This document shows, piece by piece, positions 1-9,359 of a DNA stretch of 64,000 nucleotides. Position numbers and translations under genes: made by a program. The stretch spans positions 78,501-142,500 of the forward strand of contig CAJNDS010001024.1 of assembly GCA_905221605.1 (NCBI GenBank), written 5' to 3'. This DNA comes from Symbiodinium natans. Lineage: Eukaryota; Sar; Dinophyceae; Suessiales; Symbiodiniaceae. Under the pieces are notes generated by a model, which worked only from the letters and a program-made list of their open reading frames with translations, did no database searches and was not told the DNA's origin. Positions within the stretch are counted from its first letter, which is position 1, and each line of letters starts with the position of its first letter.

Positions 1-653
1 GATGGCGTGCCCTAAGCAGGCCCAAGAGAGATGCTGCAACTCGTAGCTCCCCACCGGTGCTCCCCACGCTGCTGTTTCTCTTCTCGCTGAGTCTCGAAAA
101 TTACTGCGTAGAAAACACCGCCGGTCCAATAGATATGGCCGTATGATGCTGCCCACCGGTAAGGGGCTTTCATTGGCCGTCCGAGTCCCACGAGCAACTT
201 TAGATCAGCTTCTATGGTGTGCGTTATGAGATGGGACTGGAACCCCAGCAGCAGCCTGCAGCAGCCTTACTGCTGCGTCTCTAAGACCCTTTCGGGTCGT
301 GACCTCAACCATGACCCTTCAAGCCTACAAGCCGAGCCTCCGAGGAAGAGGCTCATCGCCTAATGATACAATCCCCTCTGAAGATCGTTTTCTTCATTCC
401 AATGGACAGATTCTTCCCAGTTCCCAACCGCAATGCAGATCCTACTGATCCTACCTGCTCCCAGTCCAGCTTGACAGGAGCTCAGGTTATAATCTCACAG
501 GGATGGAGCTTCGGGCCGCGCGGCCTCCGGGCCATGAAGCTCAAATTCGACTCTGGTACCCTTTAAGGGGTAATCGGGTTTAGGGACTACAGGCTTCCGT
601 CAAGAGGTAACAGTTGAAGGGGCAACCCTTTAAGTGGTAATAGGGTATAGGGA
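1..653. other. no gene recognised
   Basis: Short reading frames occur on both strands but none has a recognisable motif. Around 557-580 and 629-656 a short direct repeat is seen (CCCTTTAAGGGGTAATCGGG and CCCTTTAAGTGGTAATAGGG, each followed by a similar TATAGGGACTACAGG-type tail), about 70 bp apart. Nothing else stands out. Confidence 0.4.
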
Positions 654-1010
654 CTACAGGTTGAGTGAGGATCTGTGCAGGAGATGCTGAGGAAGGCGTC
701 TGCACTCGGCAGCAACAAAAGCGAAGCGCACAATGTGTACGTTTGCCTTGTAGAAGTCGGAGAACACTTGTCCCAGGACCTGCGGCTTGATGAGAAATCG
801 TCCAATCATTCCGTCAGTCGCTCGCGAATTGGTCACTAATTTATCAATAGCACCAACTAGTTCATGAGTTCCATCAGCCTGGCCTATATGCAATTCGTCC
901 AACCTCAAACGAAGAACGGCGGGGCATGTCTTCACAACACCGGCACGTTTGTAGAAGTAGGCGAGCAGGGCTGGGGCAGAAACATCCGAACCTTGTCCTT
1001 CAAACAGCCC
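654..1010 (-). CDS. hypothetical protein exon
   Basis: This is a minus-strand frame of about 115 codons with protein-like composition. It reads through SAPALLAYFYKRAGVVK, then LRLRLDELHIGQADG, then KPQVLGQVFSDFYKANVHIV, and stops at 654. It is open upstream of the first Met (935) to a stop near 1018, so it may begin at a splice acceptor rather than at that Met; GTTTGAAG before GACAAGG is a possible one. I do not recognise the family. The overlapping frame at 587-805 is its shadow. Third codon positions are not strongly GC-biased. It could also be a decayed gene copy. Confidence 0.4.
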   Translation of the reverse strand, partial: GLFEGQGSDVSAPALLAYFYKRAGVVKTCPAVLRLRLDELHIGQADGTHELVGAIDKLVTNSRATDGMIGRFLIKPQVLGQVFSDFYKANVHIVRFAFVAAECRRLPQHLLHRSSLNL

Positions 1011-1544
1011 AAAGGCTTAGGGCTTAGGCTGTAGGAGCCCTACAATCAAGAGAAACAGACTCAACTCTCGAATCCGGAATCCAAACCTGACCGGTGGGCC
1101 TCTTGGGCACTAAAGTCCACCACGGCCACGAAGCCTTCAGAGCGAGAGAAAATAGGAGTTTGGGTGGCTTGGTGTGTGAGTCAAGATTTGAATTGTGAGC
1201 CGCTGCCAGGTAATCTTGGATCTGAACCTGGGTCTGCCAGCAATGCGCAAACCGGACTTGTGGCCCCAGCGACCCGCAACCCGAGCCACGCCTGTATAGG
1301 CGGCGACCAGAAGCAAAACGATGCCGAAGGTCTGGGCAACTTCACCTGCCGGAAAGCCCAGACCACAAGGGGGACATCCAGAAGCCTTGATCGATGAGTT
1401 GCTACATCAACATACCAATGGTGGCGTTCAGGGGGAGCTACCTGCTATAGGTTGAACCTCTTTCGGCACAGATTTCCATGCAAACACTTGGGCACTCCGT
1501 GCTCGCCTGGCGTTGGCAGCGTGACGACCTGAAGGTCCTGCAAA

Positions 1545-1572
1545 GCCCTAAACCCTAAACCCTAAACCCTAG
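1545..1572. repeat. telomere-type repeat (CCCTAAA), short run
   Basis: About three and a half units of CCCTAAA on the plus strand. Read on the minus strand it is TTTAGGG, and it abuts the stop codon of the gene at 1569-1988: the gene's TAG is the start of the TAGGG repeat. Confidence 0.9.
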
Positions 1573-1988
1573 AGAGACTTTGTCAGCTTTGCAAAATGTA
1601 TTCCGGTGCTTGGCCAACCCGGGTCCTCAGCCAACTGGAGCAAGATGAACTTGTCTTCTTTCTTCGGCTTCTCCGGCGTTTCCGGCTGCAATTCTGGCAC
1701 ATCCTTCTCCGAGCCCGCAAAGGCGTCCTGAACCTTTGCCGCGACTGCTGAGGACAACCCTGCTCTCCCTGCTAGAGCTGAATGCCAGTTCCGGAACCCC
1801 ATCGCCCGCGAAAATCAACGAGATACTGCAAGATCAATAAAATACGGCATTGCGACTTTTTGCTGGAGGATGGCTTACAGTTGAATCTATTTCTTGCTTC
1901 ATCAGCAGCCCATTCTGCCTTGACGTCCTCCTCGTCCGACGCGTCCGTCACAGTGACGTACGCAGACACTTGGGCCTTTGCAGCCTCG
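1569..1988 (-). CDS. hypothetical two-exon protein, 3' part
   Basis: Two exons can be joined. The upstream exon (1988-1879) follows a GTGCTTCAG acceptor and reads EAAKAQVSAYVTVTDASDEE and on to DEARNRFN. It ends at a canonical donor (CT|GTAAGCC, intron 1878-1769, 110 bp, acceptor TCTAGCAG). The phase-1 junction makes a Trp codon and the frame continues WRAGLSSAVAAKVQDAFAG, then an acidic/proline-rich stretch (PELQPETPEKPKKED) and FILLQLAEDPGWPSTG before the stop at 1569. Both sides of the junction are protein-like and would be out of frame without splicing, which supports the model. The family is unknown, and the 5' part upstream of 1988 was not found. The stop codon lies in a telomere-type repeat. 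Confidence 0.55.
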
Positions 1989-2965
1989 CTGAAGCACATG
2001 TGGCAGCAGGAATCAGCAAAGCAGACGACAAGGCATCCGTTTGGATGTTTTGGAGATGAGAAGCGTTAACCTGCCACTGGCGATGGTCCGATCTTCTAGT
2101 GGAAAGGACCAGGGGGCCAGAAAATTTCAAGCTTCCAAAACAAGGCTATGAGAATCCATCAAGTCAACGGTATAAAGAGGCTGCTATCGGGCGCCTCCAC
2201 CGCAGCATCTGCCTCTGCAAGGTCCAGGGCGCCTGGACAGTTGTCAGGCATGGAATCGTCAGCTGACTCTTGCAGTGGTACGTGTAGTTACTCGGGTTTA
2301 GGGTTTAAGTTGCCTTCAGCGTGGTCAAAGCAGGCACCAGCCGGCAATTGGCCAACTTGTTGCCACCCGCACTGCCCACGGGACGAACCGAGGGCCAATT
2401 TGAGGTAAAGGGATTGGGGAGTTGATGTGCTGTGCGTCTGCAGGATTTTGGAGAATGCCCATTACCCCCCCCCCCCCCCCCCACCTGCCTAACTGCTAGC
2501 CCTAACCTTCAAGCTACATATTCAAAATCAGGCGGGGGATTCTGGGTTTCGACCAGCCTGCGGCAGGGCCCGGGACCACGTCGGGCTCAGCTTCTGCCTG
2601 TTCCTCGTCCTGGCCAAGAAAGAATTTTGCTCTCTCATGCAGTCTCTTTTGCTCCCTCTGACATATGCGACTGCAACAAACGATGTAAAGCTTAAGGCTT
2701 AAGCTACGACTGGCGATGTAGTACGAACAATGAGAACGAGGCAGGTTGTGCGTGGTGCAGTTGCGCAGGCTAGTGCCGCAAGAAGGGAACAGTGGGTTTC
2801 CGAAGACAGGGGTACCTTTTTTGGCGGCTCCTTTGAAAGGACTCTATAGTACTTTGGGTACTCCGATTTCGGAAATCCTCAACTCCAAACCTCATACCTC
2901 AAGACCACCTGAAGCCCCAACGGCCAAACCGATGATAACATCAATTCCCGATGCTCCCCCTCTCC

Positions 2966-3035
2966 CCCTAAACCCTAGACCCTCGTAAGACCCTAAACCC
3001 TAAACCCTAAACCCTGAACCCTAAACCCGAAACCC
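2966..3035. repeat. telomere-type repeat (CCCTAAA), degenerate
   Basis: CCCTAAACCCTAGACCCTCG followed by several CCCTAAA units and the variants CCCTGAA and CCCGAAA. It is in C-strand orientation. Confidence 0.9.
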
Positions 3036-3166
3036 CCGCGGCCTCCTCCGGGAGCGGGTCGTTGGGCCCCAGTCCGAGCTGAATCCGCCGGATGCGTTCC
3101 CGGGCAGCCTTGAACCTGAGTCTGCCATCAGAATTCAGTGGCTTTTTCGCTTTGTGAGTTATCGGT

Positions 3167-3167
<1 letters not shown>

Positions 3168-3201
<34 letters not shown>

Positions 3202-3403
3202 GTAGAGAGAGGGGGCCTATTTCGAGGCTTATGTTTTATAGCGTATAGTCAATACATAAAAAAATAAAGAAACATAATACATAAAATACATAAAGAAATA
3301 TAAATATAAATATAAATATAAATATAAATATGAATATACATATAAATATAAATATGAATATAAATATAAATATAAATATAAATATAAATATAAATATAAA
3401 TAA

Positions 3404-3443
<40 letters not shown>

Positions 3444-3445
3444 GT
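3168..3445. repeat. AT-rich microsatellite block
   Basis: (TA)n at 3168-3203 with two TATG interruptions, an AT-rich spacer, a (TAAATA)n array of about 100 bp from about 3296, then (TA)n to about 3443. It is the longest AT microsatellite block in the window. Confidence 0.95.
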
Positions 3446-3792
3446 TTATATTTATATGTATGTTTGTTTTTCTTTTGGGATCTTATGTTCTGTTATTTTC
3501 GGTTCATTTTGGGTTCATCTTGGGCCTTATATTGGGTTTATAGGGTCTGGGGGGGTTCACGGGGTCTAGGCGTGTTTGTGATCTCCTTTTTGCCACCCGC
3601 CGAGCTCGCATGCGAACTCTGCGACTACTTCAAACTGCCAGGCAATTCTACAAGCACTGCAGAAACATCTCGTCACTTAAACTCCCAAGGGACACCCTTC
3701 GACCAACAAAAGAAATGCACAGAGCACCCCGGAGCCAGAGAAGTGCAGGCGTCCGAGCCTCAAAAAGAAATGTCACTACTGTTAGTAGGATC

Positions 3793-4032
3793 TCTAAACC
3801 CTAAACCCCAAACCCTAAACCCTATAAACCCTAAACCCTCAAACCTAAACCCTGGAGTTCAAACTCTGGTTGGGGTCCGGCGCCCAGAGTGGTCTCCGGA
3901 CCCGAAAATGAGCTCTGAAGCCTCGCACAAGGTGGCATTTCTGCTCCTCACCCTTGGCCTTCATCACTTGAGAGGGTCTTCGGCTTTGGGTTTAGGGGTT
4001 TTGCCCTAAACCCTAAACCCTAAACCCTCAAC
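3793..4032. repeat. telomere-type repeats (CCCTAAA), two clusters
   Basis: Degenerate CCCTAAA units occur at 3793-3853 and again at 4003-4032, separated by unique sequence. The second is preceded by a single unit in the opposite orientation (GGGTTTAGGGG at about 3989), so orientation flips locally. Confidence 0.85.
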
Positions 4033-4429
4033 CAGGGCGTTAGGATGGAGGCCTGGAGTCTCGAGGGGCCGTCCACATGATGCGAGGCAACGTTCTCAAA
4101 AGATGTCCAGAAAGGCTTCAAGCAAGAACACAACCACGACATTCTAAGGCTTATAGGGTTTAGGGTTTAGGGCTTACAGGGCTCCGAACTGCGAACCCCT
4201 AACCCCCCCAAAACCCCAACAGCCCTGAAAGCTGAAGCCTTGAAGCAGCTTGGCTCTTCGCAAAGAGCTTGCCGCCCTGGAGCTGCTGCTTATATAATGA
4301 CTTGTCTGGCCCTTGGCATCTGTATGTGCATACTTTATATATCCGCCGAACTCGGCAAGCTGCAAGTGAAGGGCTTCCCCGAGCAGTCACCCTCCGCCCC
4401 CCTCCATGCCCCCTAATTACCCCCATGCC

Positions 4430-4952
4430 TCCCCCCCCCCACCCCCCACCCCAGTCACCCCCTAAAAGACGCTAAACTTTCTTTATCCTGGTTTACAAAT
4501 TGCGAGCTTTGCGAGCATTTCATCGCTCCCCATGCCCCCTACCCACCCCCCTTTTTGGCGCTTTCCCTGTACCCCTTCACTCGAACCCCTACACCCCACA
4601 AACCCAACCCAGCATTGGCCCCATGCCCCGCCCCCCCCCCCCTCCGAGCCCCACCCCACCCTATCCCCGCCTCCAGCCACCCCCGAATCCCCCTCCCCCG
4701 CCCCACCCCAGTCACTCCCCCCCCCTCCTCCCCAACCCCCACCCCCCCAAATCCCCCTTTGTTGGCGCTTTTCCTGTACCCCTTCACTCAAAAACGCTCA
4801 AGTTTTTTCTTTACAAACCCGACCACCCCTCCGCCCCCCCCCCCCTCCCATGTCCCAGCCACCCCATGCCTCCCTCCCCAACCCCCCCCCCCCCCCCCCC
4901 CCCGCCCCAGTCACCGCCCAAAAAACACCAAAGCTTCTTCTTTATCCTGGTT
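4430..4952. repeat. C-rich tandem repeat, about 207-bp period
   Basis: A segment with TTGGCGCTTTCCCTGTACCC plus CTTCACTC occurs at about 4546-4583 and again, nearly identical, at about 4753-4790. A second segment (CCCCAGTCACC ... CTTTATCCTGG) flanks the block at 4449-4491 and 4905-4951. Between them are runs of 8 to about 20 C. The C-tracts create long Pro-rich frames on the plus strand and Gly-rich frames on the minus strand that are not genes. Confidence 0.8.
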
Positions 4953-5245
4953 CCCCAGACCCTAAACCCTCGGCCCTGAACCCTAAACCCTGAAGCCTGA
5001 AGCCCCTGCCCTTCTACTCTCTCGCTGGAGCCTGGCGCCTTTTTCGGGGTCGGCGGAAGCGGCGTTAGCCCTTATATATATATATATGTATTATACATAC
5101 ATGCATGACCCAGAGTTCCCGATCCGCATATACTATCCCATGGGCCAGTCAAGTGTTGTGTGTGCATTCACGTGGCTCAGTGGAACCGCGTCCGCGAATC
5201 CGGCTGTCCGGCTGTCCAAAGAGCATGGTAGGTCTGATCATGTAA

Positions 5246-5304
5246 GGGGTTTAGGGTTTAGGGTTTAGGGTTTAGGGTTTAGGGTTTAGGGTTTAGGGTA
5301 AACT
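5246..5304. repeat. perfect telomere-type array (TTTAGGG)
   Basis: About seven uninterrupted units of TTTAGGG in G-strand orientation, the longest perfect run in the window. The unit matches the plant-type telomere sequence reported in dinoflagellates. It is internal to the window, so it is an interstitial array. Confidence 0.95.
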
Positions 5305-5457
5305 AGGATTCAGGGTTGCAGCCCCCCACCCTAAACCCAAAAATTCCGGGCTTATAGGGCTCAGGAATGAACGGACCTCCGCGGCTCTCTGGGCAAGCCA
5401 GCTGACTTGGACCCAAGAATCAAAAAGTTGCCGGTGAAACCCTGAAATCTCATCCGC

Positions 5458-6165
5458 TCACAGCAGCCAGGTTGTTTTCTGAGGGGTCCGATGGACCTCT
5501 GAATGACGAGGGCACTCGGCTCCACACTGATCCTTCGCCTCCGAATGCCCGGGACCCCCCGCTGCACACTCACCCTGACCCGTGGCGACGTCGACCTCCT
5601 CAGTTCCTGCGGCTTCGCGTCTGAACCAGAGAACCTCCCCGTGCATTGATCTCGTCGCAGCTTCGACATGAGGGACCTTCAGACTGGTGCGATCCGGAAA
5701 TCTCAACTCCGAGGACTTCTCCCAAAACTGCCTTGCCAAAGCTACACTACGAAAGCCGATGAAGCAGTAGCCGAGAGTGCAAGTATTCCGGCCCTGCTTC
5801 GCGGGAAGATGCAGGTAAAGAAGATGGTTCTCCGTGAAGCCTAGTGCACACACTGCCGACAGAATTTCCTGCGCCCGGATGCGACAGGGAATATTCTTGA
5901 TCGTGACAGTGTCCGCCGACTCAGGCCAATCCTGTCTGCAAACTGCTGCTTCAGGTTCAGGACGCGGAACTCCCCAAACCTGCAGGCTGTCTCTCAAGCT
6001 TGTCGTCAGCCGTTGATGATGCGAGGGTACGGACCTCCCTCCCATACTGGAGGGCTCCGAGGGAGCCAAACCTTGCTCAAACACCGGACTCACGGACGTG
6101 AAGTTCACGAAGGGGTTACCTTTGATGCAATGAGGCCTCAGGAGCAAACCCAGAGCATCGACCAT
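5458..6165 (-). CDS. Mei2-like C-terminal RRM protein
   Basis: This 235-residue frame contains a Mei2-type RNA-recognition motif at about residues 85-182. RNP2 is TVTIKNIP (86-93). The helix-1 region is RAQEILSAVCALGF. The loop carries LLYLHLPAKQGRNTCTLGYC, RNP1 is LGYCFIGFRSV, and the trailing strands include PDRTSLKVPHVEAA. This matches the Mei2 RRM_2 family (yeast meiosis regulator and plant AML relatives), in which YDFLYLP and GYAFINF are the usual landmarks. The family binds RNA; Mei2-like proteins are numerous in dinoflagellates, where gene control is largely post-transcriptional. The Met at 6165 follows an in-frame stop about 24 bp upstream, but an upstream exon spliced into this frame is equally possible. 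The N-terminal 80 and C-terminal 50 residues are low-complexity and carry no motif. Confidence 0.85.
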   Translation of the reverse strand: MVDALGLLLRPHCIKGNPFVNFTSVSPVFEQGLAPSEPSSMGGRSVPSHHQRLTTSLRDSLQVWGVPRPEPEAAVCRQDWPESADTVTIKNIPCRIRAQEILSAVCALGFTENHLLYLHLPAKQGRNTCTLGYCFIGFRSVALARQFWEKSSELRFPDRTSLKVPHVEAATRSMHGEVLWFRREAAGTEEVDVATGQGECAAGGPGHSEAKDQCGAECPRHSEVHRTPQKTTWLL

Positions 6166-7140
6166 AGGCTCAGGTGGCGGAAAACAACTTTAAGGCTTTT
6201 AGGCTCTGGGGTTTTATAGGGCTTAGGTTTTTCATTGTGGTTCCGGAGATAGAAGATCCAGGGGGCTAGGATGTAATTCAAGGTGCGCTCCGGAACTGAC
6301 AGACTGGGGGCCTTTGAGGCATGAGTCGACTTGGGGGGGCTGGCAATATCCGCGCTTGCTGAGCTCACTCTCGCATGAGGCCGGCAAAGGTCAGTAGGTC
6401 ACATCGCCCGTCTCTCAAACTACCACGCTGTAGCGGATGCCGACTACAAACAGCAAAAGAACACCCAGGATTTCAGGGCCTGGAGGCTACAGAGTTTATA
6501 GGGTTGGGGTTTTTGAAGATTTTGGCCATCCACCGACGCCAGCCACACCGCAGGGTAGCAGTTCAGCGATGCAAAATGCCGATGCCCAGCTTCACTTGCA
6601 AACAATAAGAGATTCGGCTTTTGGGGGTCAAGCGCCGGCATCCCCACGACTCAAATTCAAGGAATCTGCATGACTAGCTTCACAGATTTGGGTGCCGGTA
6701 TGGCGTACAGCTTGGCGAGATGTCGATGCGATGTTGCAGGGGTCTCTTGAAATCCGGAGGTGCAAAAAGATCAGAATTCCTGAATTCGATGTCTCTAATT
6801 CTAAAAGTATACATATATATATGTATTGATTGATTCATTTATTTGGCTTTATATTTACTCATTTTCCTCGATATAGATACATAAATAAATAAAAAAATAT
6901 ATCTATATATATGCATTTATTTATTTATGTATTTACCTATTGTCTATAATTATTATCTATATGCAAGCCGCCACAGGTCAAGACCTCACCACCTCTTGGG
7001 CTCCGGCTCATCTCCTTCGATGGTCGTCGCCAGCCGCAGCAGCCGGGCCTCTCGCCCTCTGGAGGGCAACTGAAGGCCTGGTCTGAAGGGGTTCTAGGGG
7101 TTATTGGGGTTATTGGGCCTTAGGGTTGCAGGGTCTAGGG
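6166..7140. other. intergenic, no gene recognised
   Basis: Short degenerate TTTATAGGG-like motifs occur near 6190-6230 and 6490-6510. An AT-rich stretch with TATATA runs and scattered ATTTATTT motifs lies at about 6800-6960. The last part (7080-7140) is GGGTTATT/GGGTT-rich. The small frames here carry no motif. Confidence 0.5.
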
Positions 7141-7520
7141 TAATGTGGTCTCCTGATTAGTGTGGACCCCTCCAATAATGAAAAGTTTTCAAAAAATATT
7201 CAGGGGACAAAAATTCGGTTGCCCCCCTCCAATAATGAAAAGTTTTTCGGGCATGGGTTTCGGAAGAGAGAAAAAAGAGAACAAGATGAGCATTACTGAG
7301 CTTACCTGAGCTTTCCTGAGCTGAATTACCTAAAAGAGGAAGAGGAGAGGAAGAGGAGAGGGAAGAGGAGCGAAAATGAAATGAAGAGGAGCCGGTGGGG
7401 GGGGCCCGGGGCCGAAAATTAGTTTGGGGGGGCCCCTTTTTTTGGACATTATTGCCGGGGTGGATTTAGTTTGGGGGGGGGGGGGGGGGGGGCCCCCACA
7501 CTAATCAGGAGACCACATTA
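7141..7520. mobile_element. 380-bp TIR element (non-autonomous DNA transposon)
   Basis: The first 25 bp (starting TAATGTGGTCTCCTGATTAG, then TGTGG) recur as a perfect inverted copy at the right end. The flanking TA is compatible with a Tc1/mariner-type TA target duplication, but the end itself begins TAAT so the exact border is uncertain. Inside the left end is a direct repeat, CCTCCAATAATGAAAAGTTT, at about 7169 and 7226. The right inner part contains the inverted relative GGACATTATTGCCGGGG. The middle holds GAGCT-rich and GAGGAAGAG purine repeats, and a G-tract lies at 7473-7492. No transposase is encoded, so it would be mobilised in trans. Confidence 0.75.
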
Positions 7521-7665
7521 AGAGGGTTATGGTGTTTTGGGGTTATAGGGTGAGAGGAATGTAGGGTTCTAGTGTTTAGGGTTATAGGGTGATAGGGTTG
7601 TAGGGTTGTTGGGCTACAGCGCTTTAGGGTTCTACCGTTTGGGGTTAATTACAGGGTTATAGGGC
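7521..7665. repeat. degenerate telomere-like G-rich repeat
   Basis: Variable GGGTTATA, GGGTTGTA, GGGTTCTA and TTTAGGG units follow the TIR element immediately, and similar GGGTTATT sequence precedes it. The element may have inserted into a degenerate array. Confidence 0.6.
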
Positions 7666-7716
7666 TTTTTTGGCCCCCCGCATAGCTGGACGAACCACTC
7701 CGCAGGGGGTTTAGGG
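7665..7716 (+). repeat. dispersed repeat, copy 1 (with 57883-57938)
   Basis: This 52-bp segment contains CCGCATAGCTGGACGAACCA, then CTCCGCAGGG, and runs into GTTTAGGG. It matches the segment at 57883-57938 with only a few differences and in the same orientation. Both copies start with a T-run and end at telomere-type sequence. Confidence 0.8.
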
Positions 7717-7792
7717 TGGCTTCGAGAAAGGGATCAGGACATCGAGACTTCGATCGACATCGAAATGCTCGCAGTCTCCTCCCTCCCTCTCT

Positions 7793-7945
7793 CCTTTTTT
7801 CTTTCTTTCTTTCTTTCTTTGTTTCTTTCTTTCTGCGCACCTAACCGTTCCTAACCCTCTCCCGTTCGAGAGGGACGGCCGTAGGCGTGCGTTACCGGGT
7901 GCTACGGAATCTCCCTCCCTCACTCCCTCTCTCTCTCTCTCTATC
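7793..7945. repeat. pyrimidine microsatellites (CTTT and CT)
   Basis: A (CTTT)n run at about 7793-7835 and a TCCC/CT-rich run at about 7910-7945. They generate frames rich in Lys-Glu-Arg on the minus strand and Ser-Leu on the plus strand that are not genes. Confidence 0.9.
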
Positions 7946-8916
7946 TCTTGCAGTGTGTGTCGGAACGACAGATTTGAGATGTTCTGGCCGCACACAGGTG
8001 TGGCCTGCCCGCCGTGCTGTGAACGACAGGATTATGACTTGCCTCCGCAGAAGGCACCCGAAGCTCGTGCAAAGAGTGCACCAATAGCTGCCAGCAGCCT
8101 GAGTCATGCCGATCAGTGAAGACCCATGAAGATGCACATTGGCACTGCTAAAGGCTGCTTTCTAAGCCAACGAATGAACGACCGCACGTGGCAGATATTG
8201 CTGTGGTGAAGCTTGCTTACGTGCTCCCAGGCATGTGACACTTGCCTTGTCAGGTATGCTTTAGTGTAGGTCCTATCATCATGAAGCGGGTATGTCTTGG
8301 AACAACTGGAACCAAGCAAATAACTACGCCCTTGGCCGAGGCACGCCAGTACCGTCGCTATTCCACGGTTCCGCCTGTGCAAAGCACACAAACCCGCAAA
8401 AAACTCATGGGGAGCCCTAACGAATTCCCAAGTGACCATGCTGATTCGGGACGTATTCGACTCGGAGCAACTCGGGGGACATCGGGTAAAAACTGCGCGC
8501 CCCCTCAAATGGCTTGGGCTTAAAGGCTTACGTCACTTCGGGCATTTCTTGTGTCATCTACATACTTGGCAAGAGGCCCTGAGATGAAATCTGTAAGCAC
8601 CGACGATAAGGCTTTGCGTCCCGGAGGTCTCAACGAGAGCCTTCACTCTTGCTCGCGTTGTGGTCGGGCCTGCTTCGCCAGGGACTTCTGGCGTGTATCA
8701 TCTTTGAAACGCTTTGGACGCCAGCAGGGGCGGCGACAGGGTGCAGGAGCTTGCGAGCCAGCAGGCGGTATCAGGGAAACGTCAATGACAGCATGTTTCC
8801 TTCGGGGCGAAGTTCAAGTCAAAAAGGCCTGGCCCACCTCACTTCATGAACTCCGCGATCTACAGTTCCACTCTGTTGAACGAATGTAGGGCGACAGTGT
8901 TGACTCACAATGGCTC
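7946..8916. other. no gene recognised
   Basis: Frames of up to 131 codons occur on both strands (8113-8508 minus, 8551-8889 plus), but neither has a recognisable motif and they overlap other open frames. I cannot choose a coding strand here. Confidence 0.4.
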
Positions 8917-8918
8917 AC

Positions 8919-9300
8919 ACATGCAGCATGTTGTTGAACTCTACTGTAGCAGTGCTAGCGCATTCTTCACCCATGGCCCGCGCCACGGTCGACAGCACAG
9001 CAGCAATGTTGGACTTGTCCGTGGTTTCCTGGCTTCGTAAAGGAGTCGGAAACTCAACAAGACTGACTCCCAAGTCACCCACGTGGGCTTGCAAGGAGGA
9101 CCTGCCCTTCATACCATGCCCGAGCATGTCGCCGAACGGCGAGTGCCGGCGTCCCTTGCAGATTTGCTAGAAAACCCTGTTGTGCCAGGGAAGGCCTGAA
9201 CCAGTTGCTCTGCCTTCTTGGCTGCCTGAGTATTGCAGTCAAGTTCTTTAGGGGCTTCGGTAAGTCTCTTGATTCGGGCTCGGAAGGTCCAATATGGTAC
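8919..9300 (-). CDS. hypothetical protein, two exons
   Basis: The upstream exon (about 9300-9115) reads RIKRLTEAPKELDCNTQAAK, continues AEQLVQAFPGTTGFSSKSAR, and reaches ATCSGM. It ends at a GT donor (ATG|GTATGA). An 86-bp intron (9114-9029) ends with CCTTTACGAAGCCAG. The phase-0 junction continues ETTDKSNIAAVLSTVARAMG, then EECASTATVEFNNMLH. A second canonical donor, GTGAGC, at 8918 suggests further exons downstream; alternatively the TGA there ends the protein. The two halves lie in different frames in the DNA and are joined only by splicing. The family is not recognised; the sequence looks mainly helical. Confidence 0.5.
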
Positions 9301-9359
9301 ACATCGAACAGGGCTGCACAGGCGTTGCGCATGAAGTCAACAGGTCTGCTGAACACATA

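Larger units (their letters stand above)
2000..5457. other. repeat-rich interval without a convincing gene
   Basis: This 3.4-kb interval is dominated by simple sequence: a C-tract at 2465-2482, telomere-type runs near 2966-3035, 3793-3853, 4003-4032, 4148-4178, 4959-5000 and 5246-5304, AT microsatellites at 3168-3445, and C-rich tandem repeats at 4430-4952. The long frames seen here (for example 3464-4009 and 4500-4979 plus) are generated by these repeats and are rich in Pro, Gly or telomere-encoded LNPKP-type peptides. I see no protein motif. Confidence 0.6.

Noticed and set aside
4483-4993. Several frames of 80-159 codons rich in Pro or Gly
   Set aside because: They come from C-runs and the C-rich tandem repeat, and are open in multiple frames on both strands.
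7711-7995. Lys/Glu/Arg-rich minus-strand frames
   Set aside because: Translation of the CTTT and CT microsatellites.
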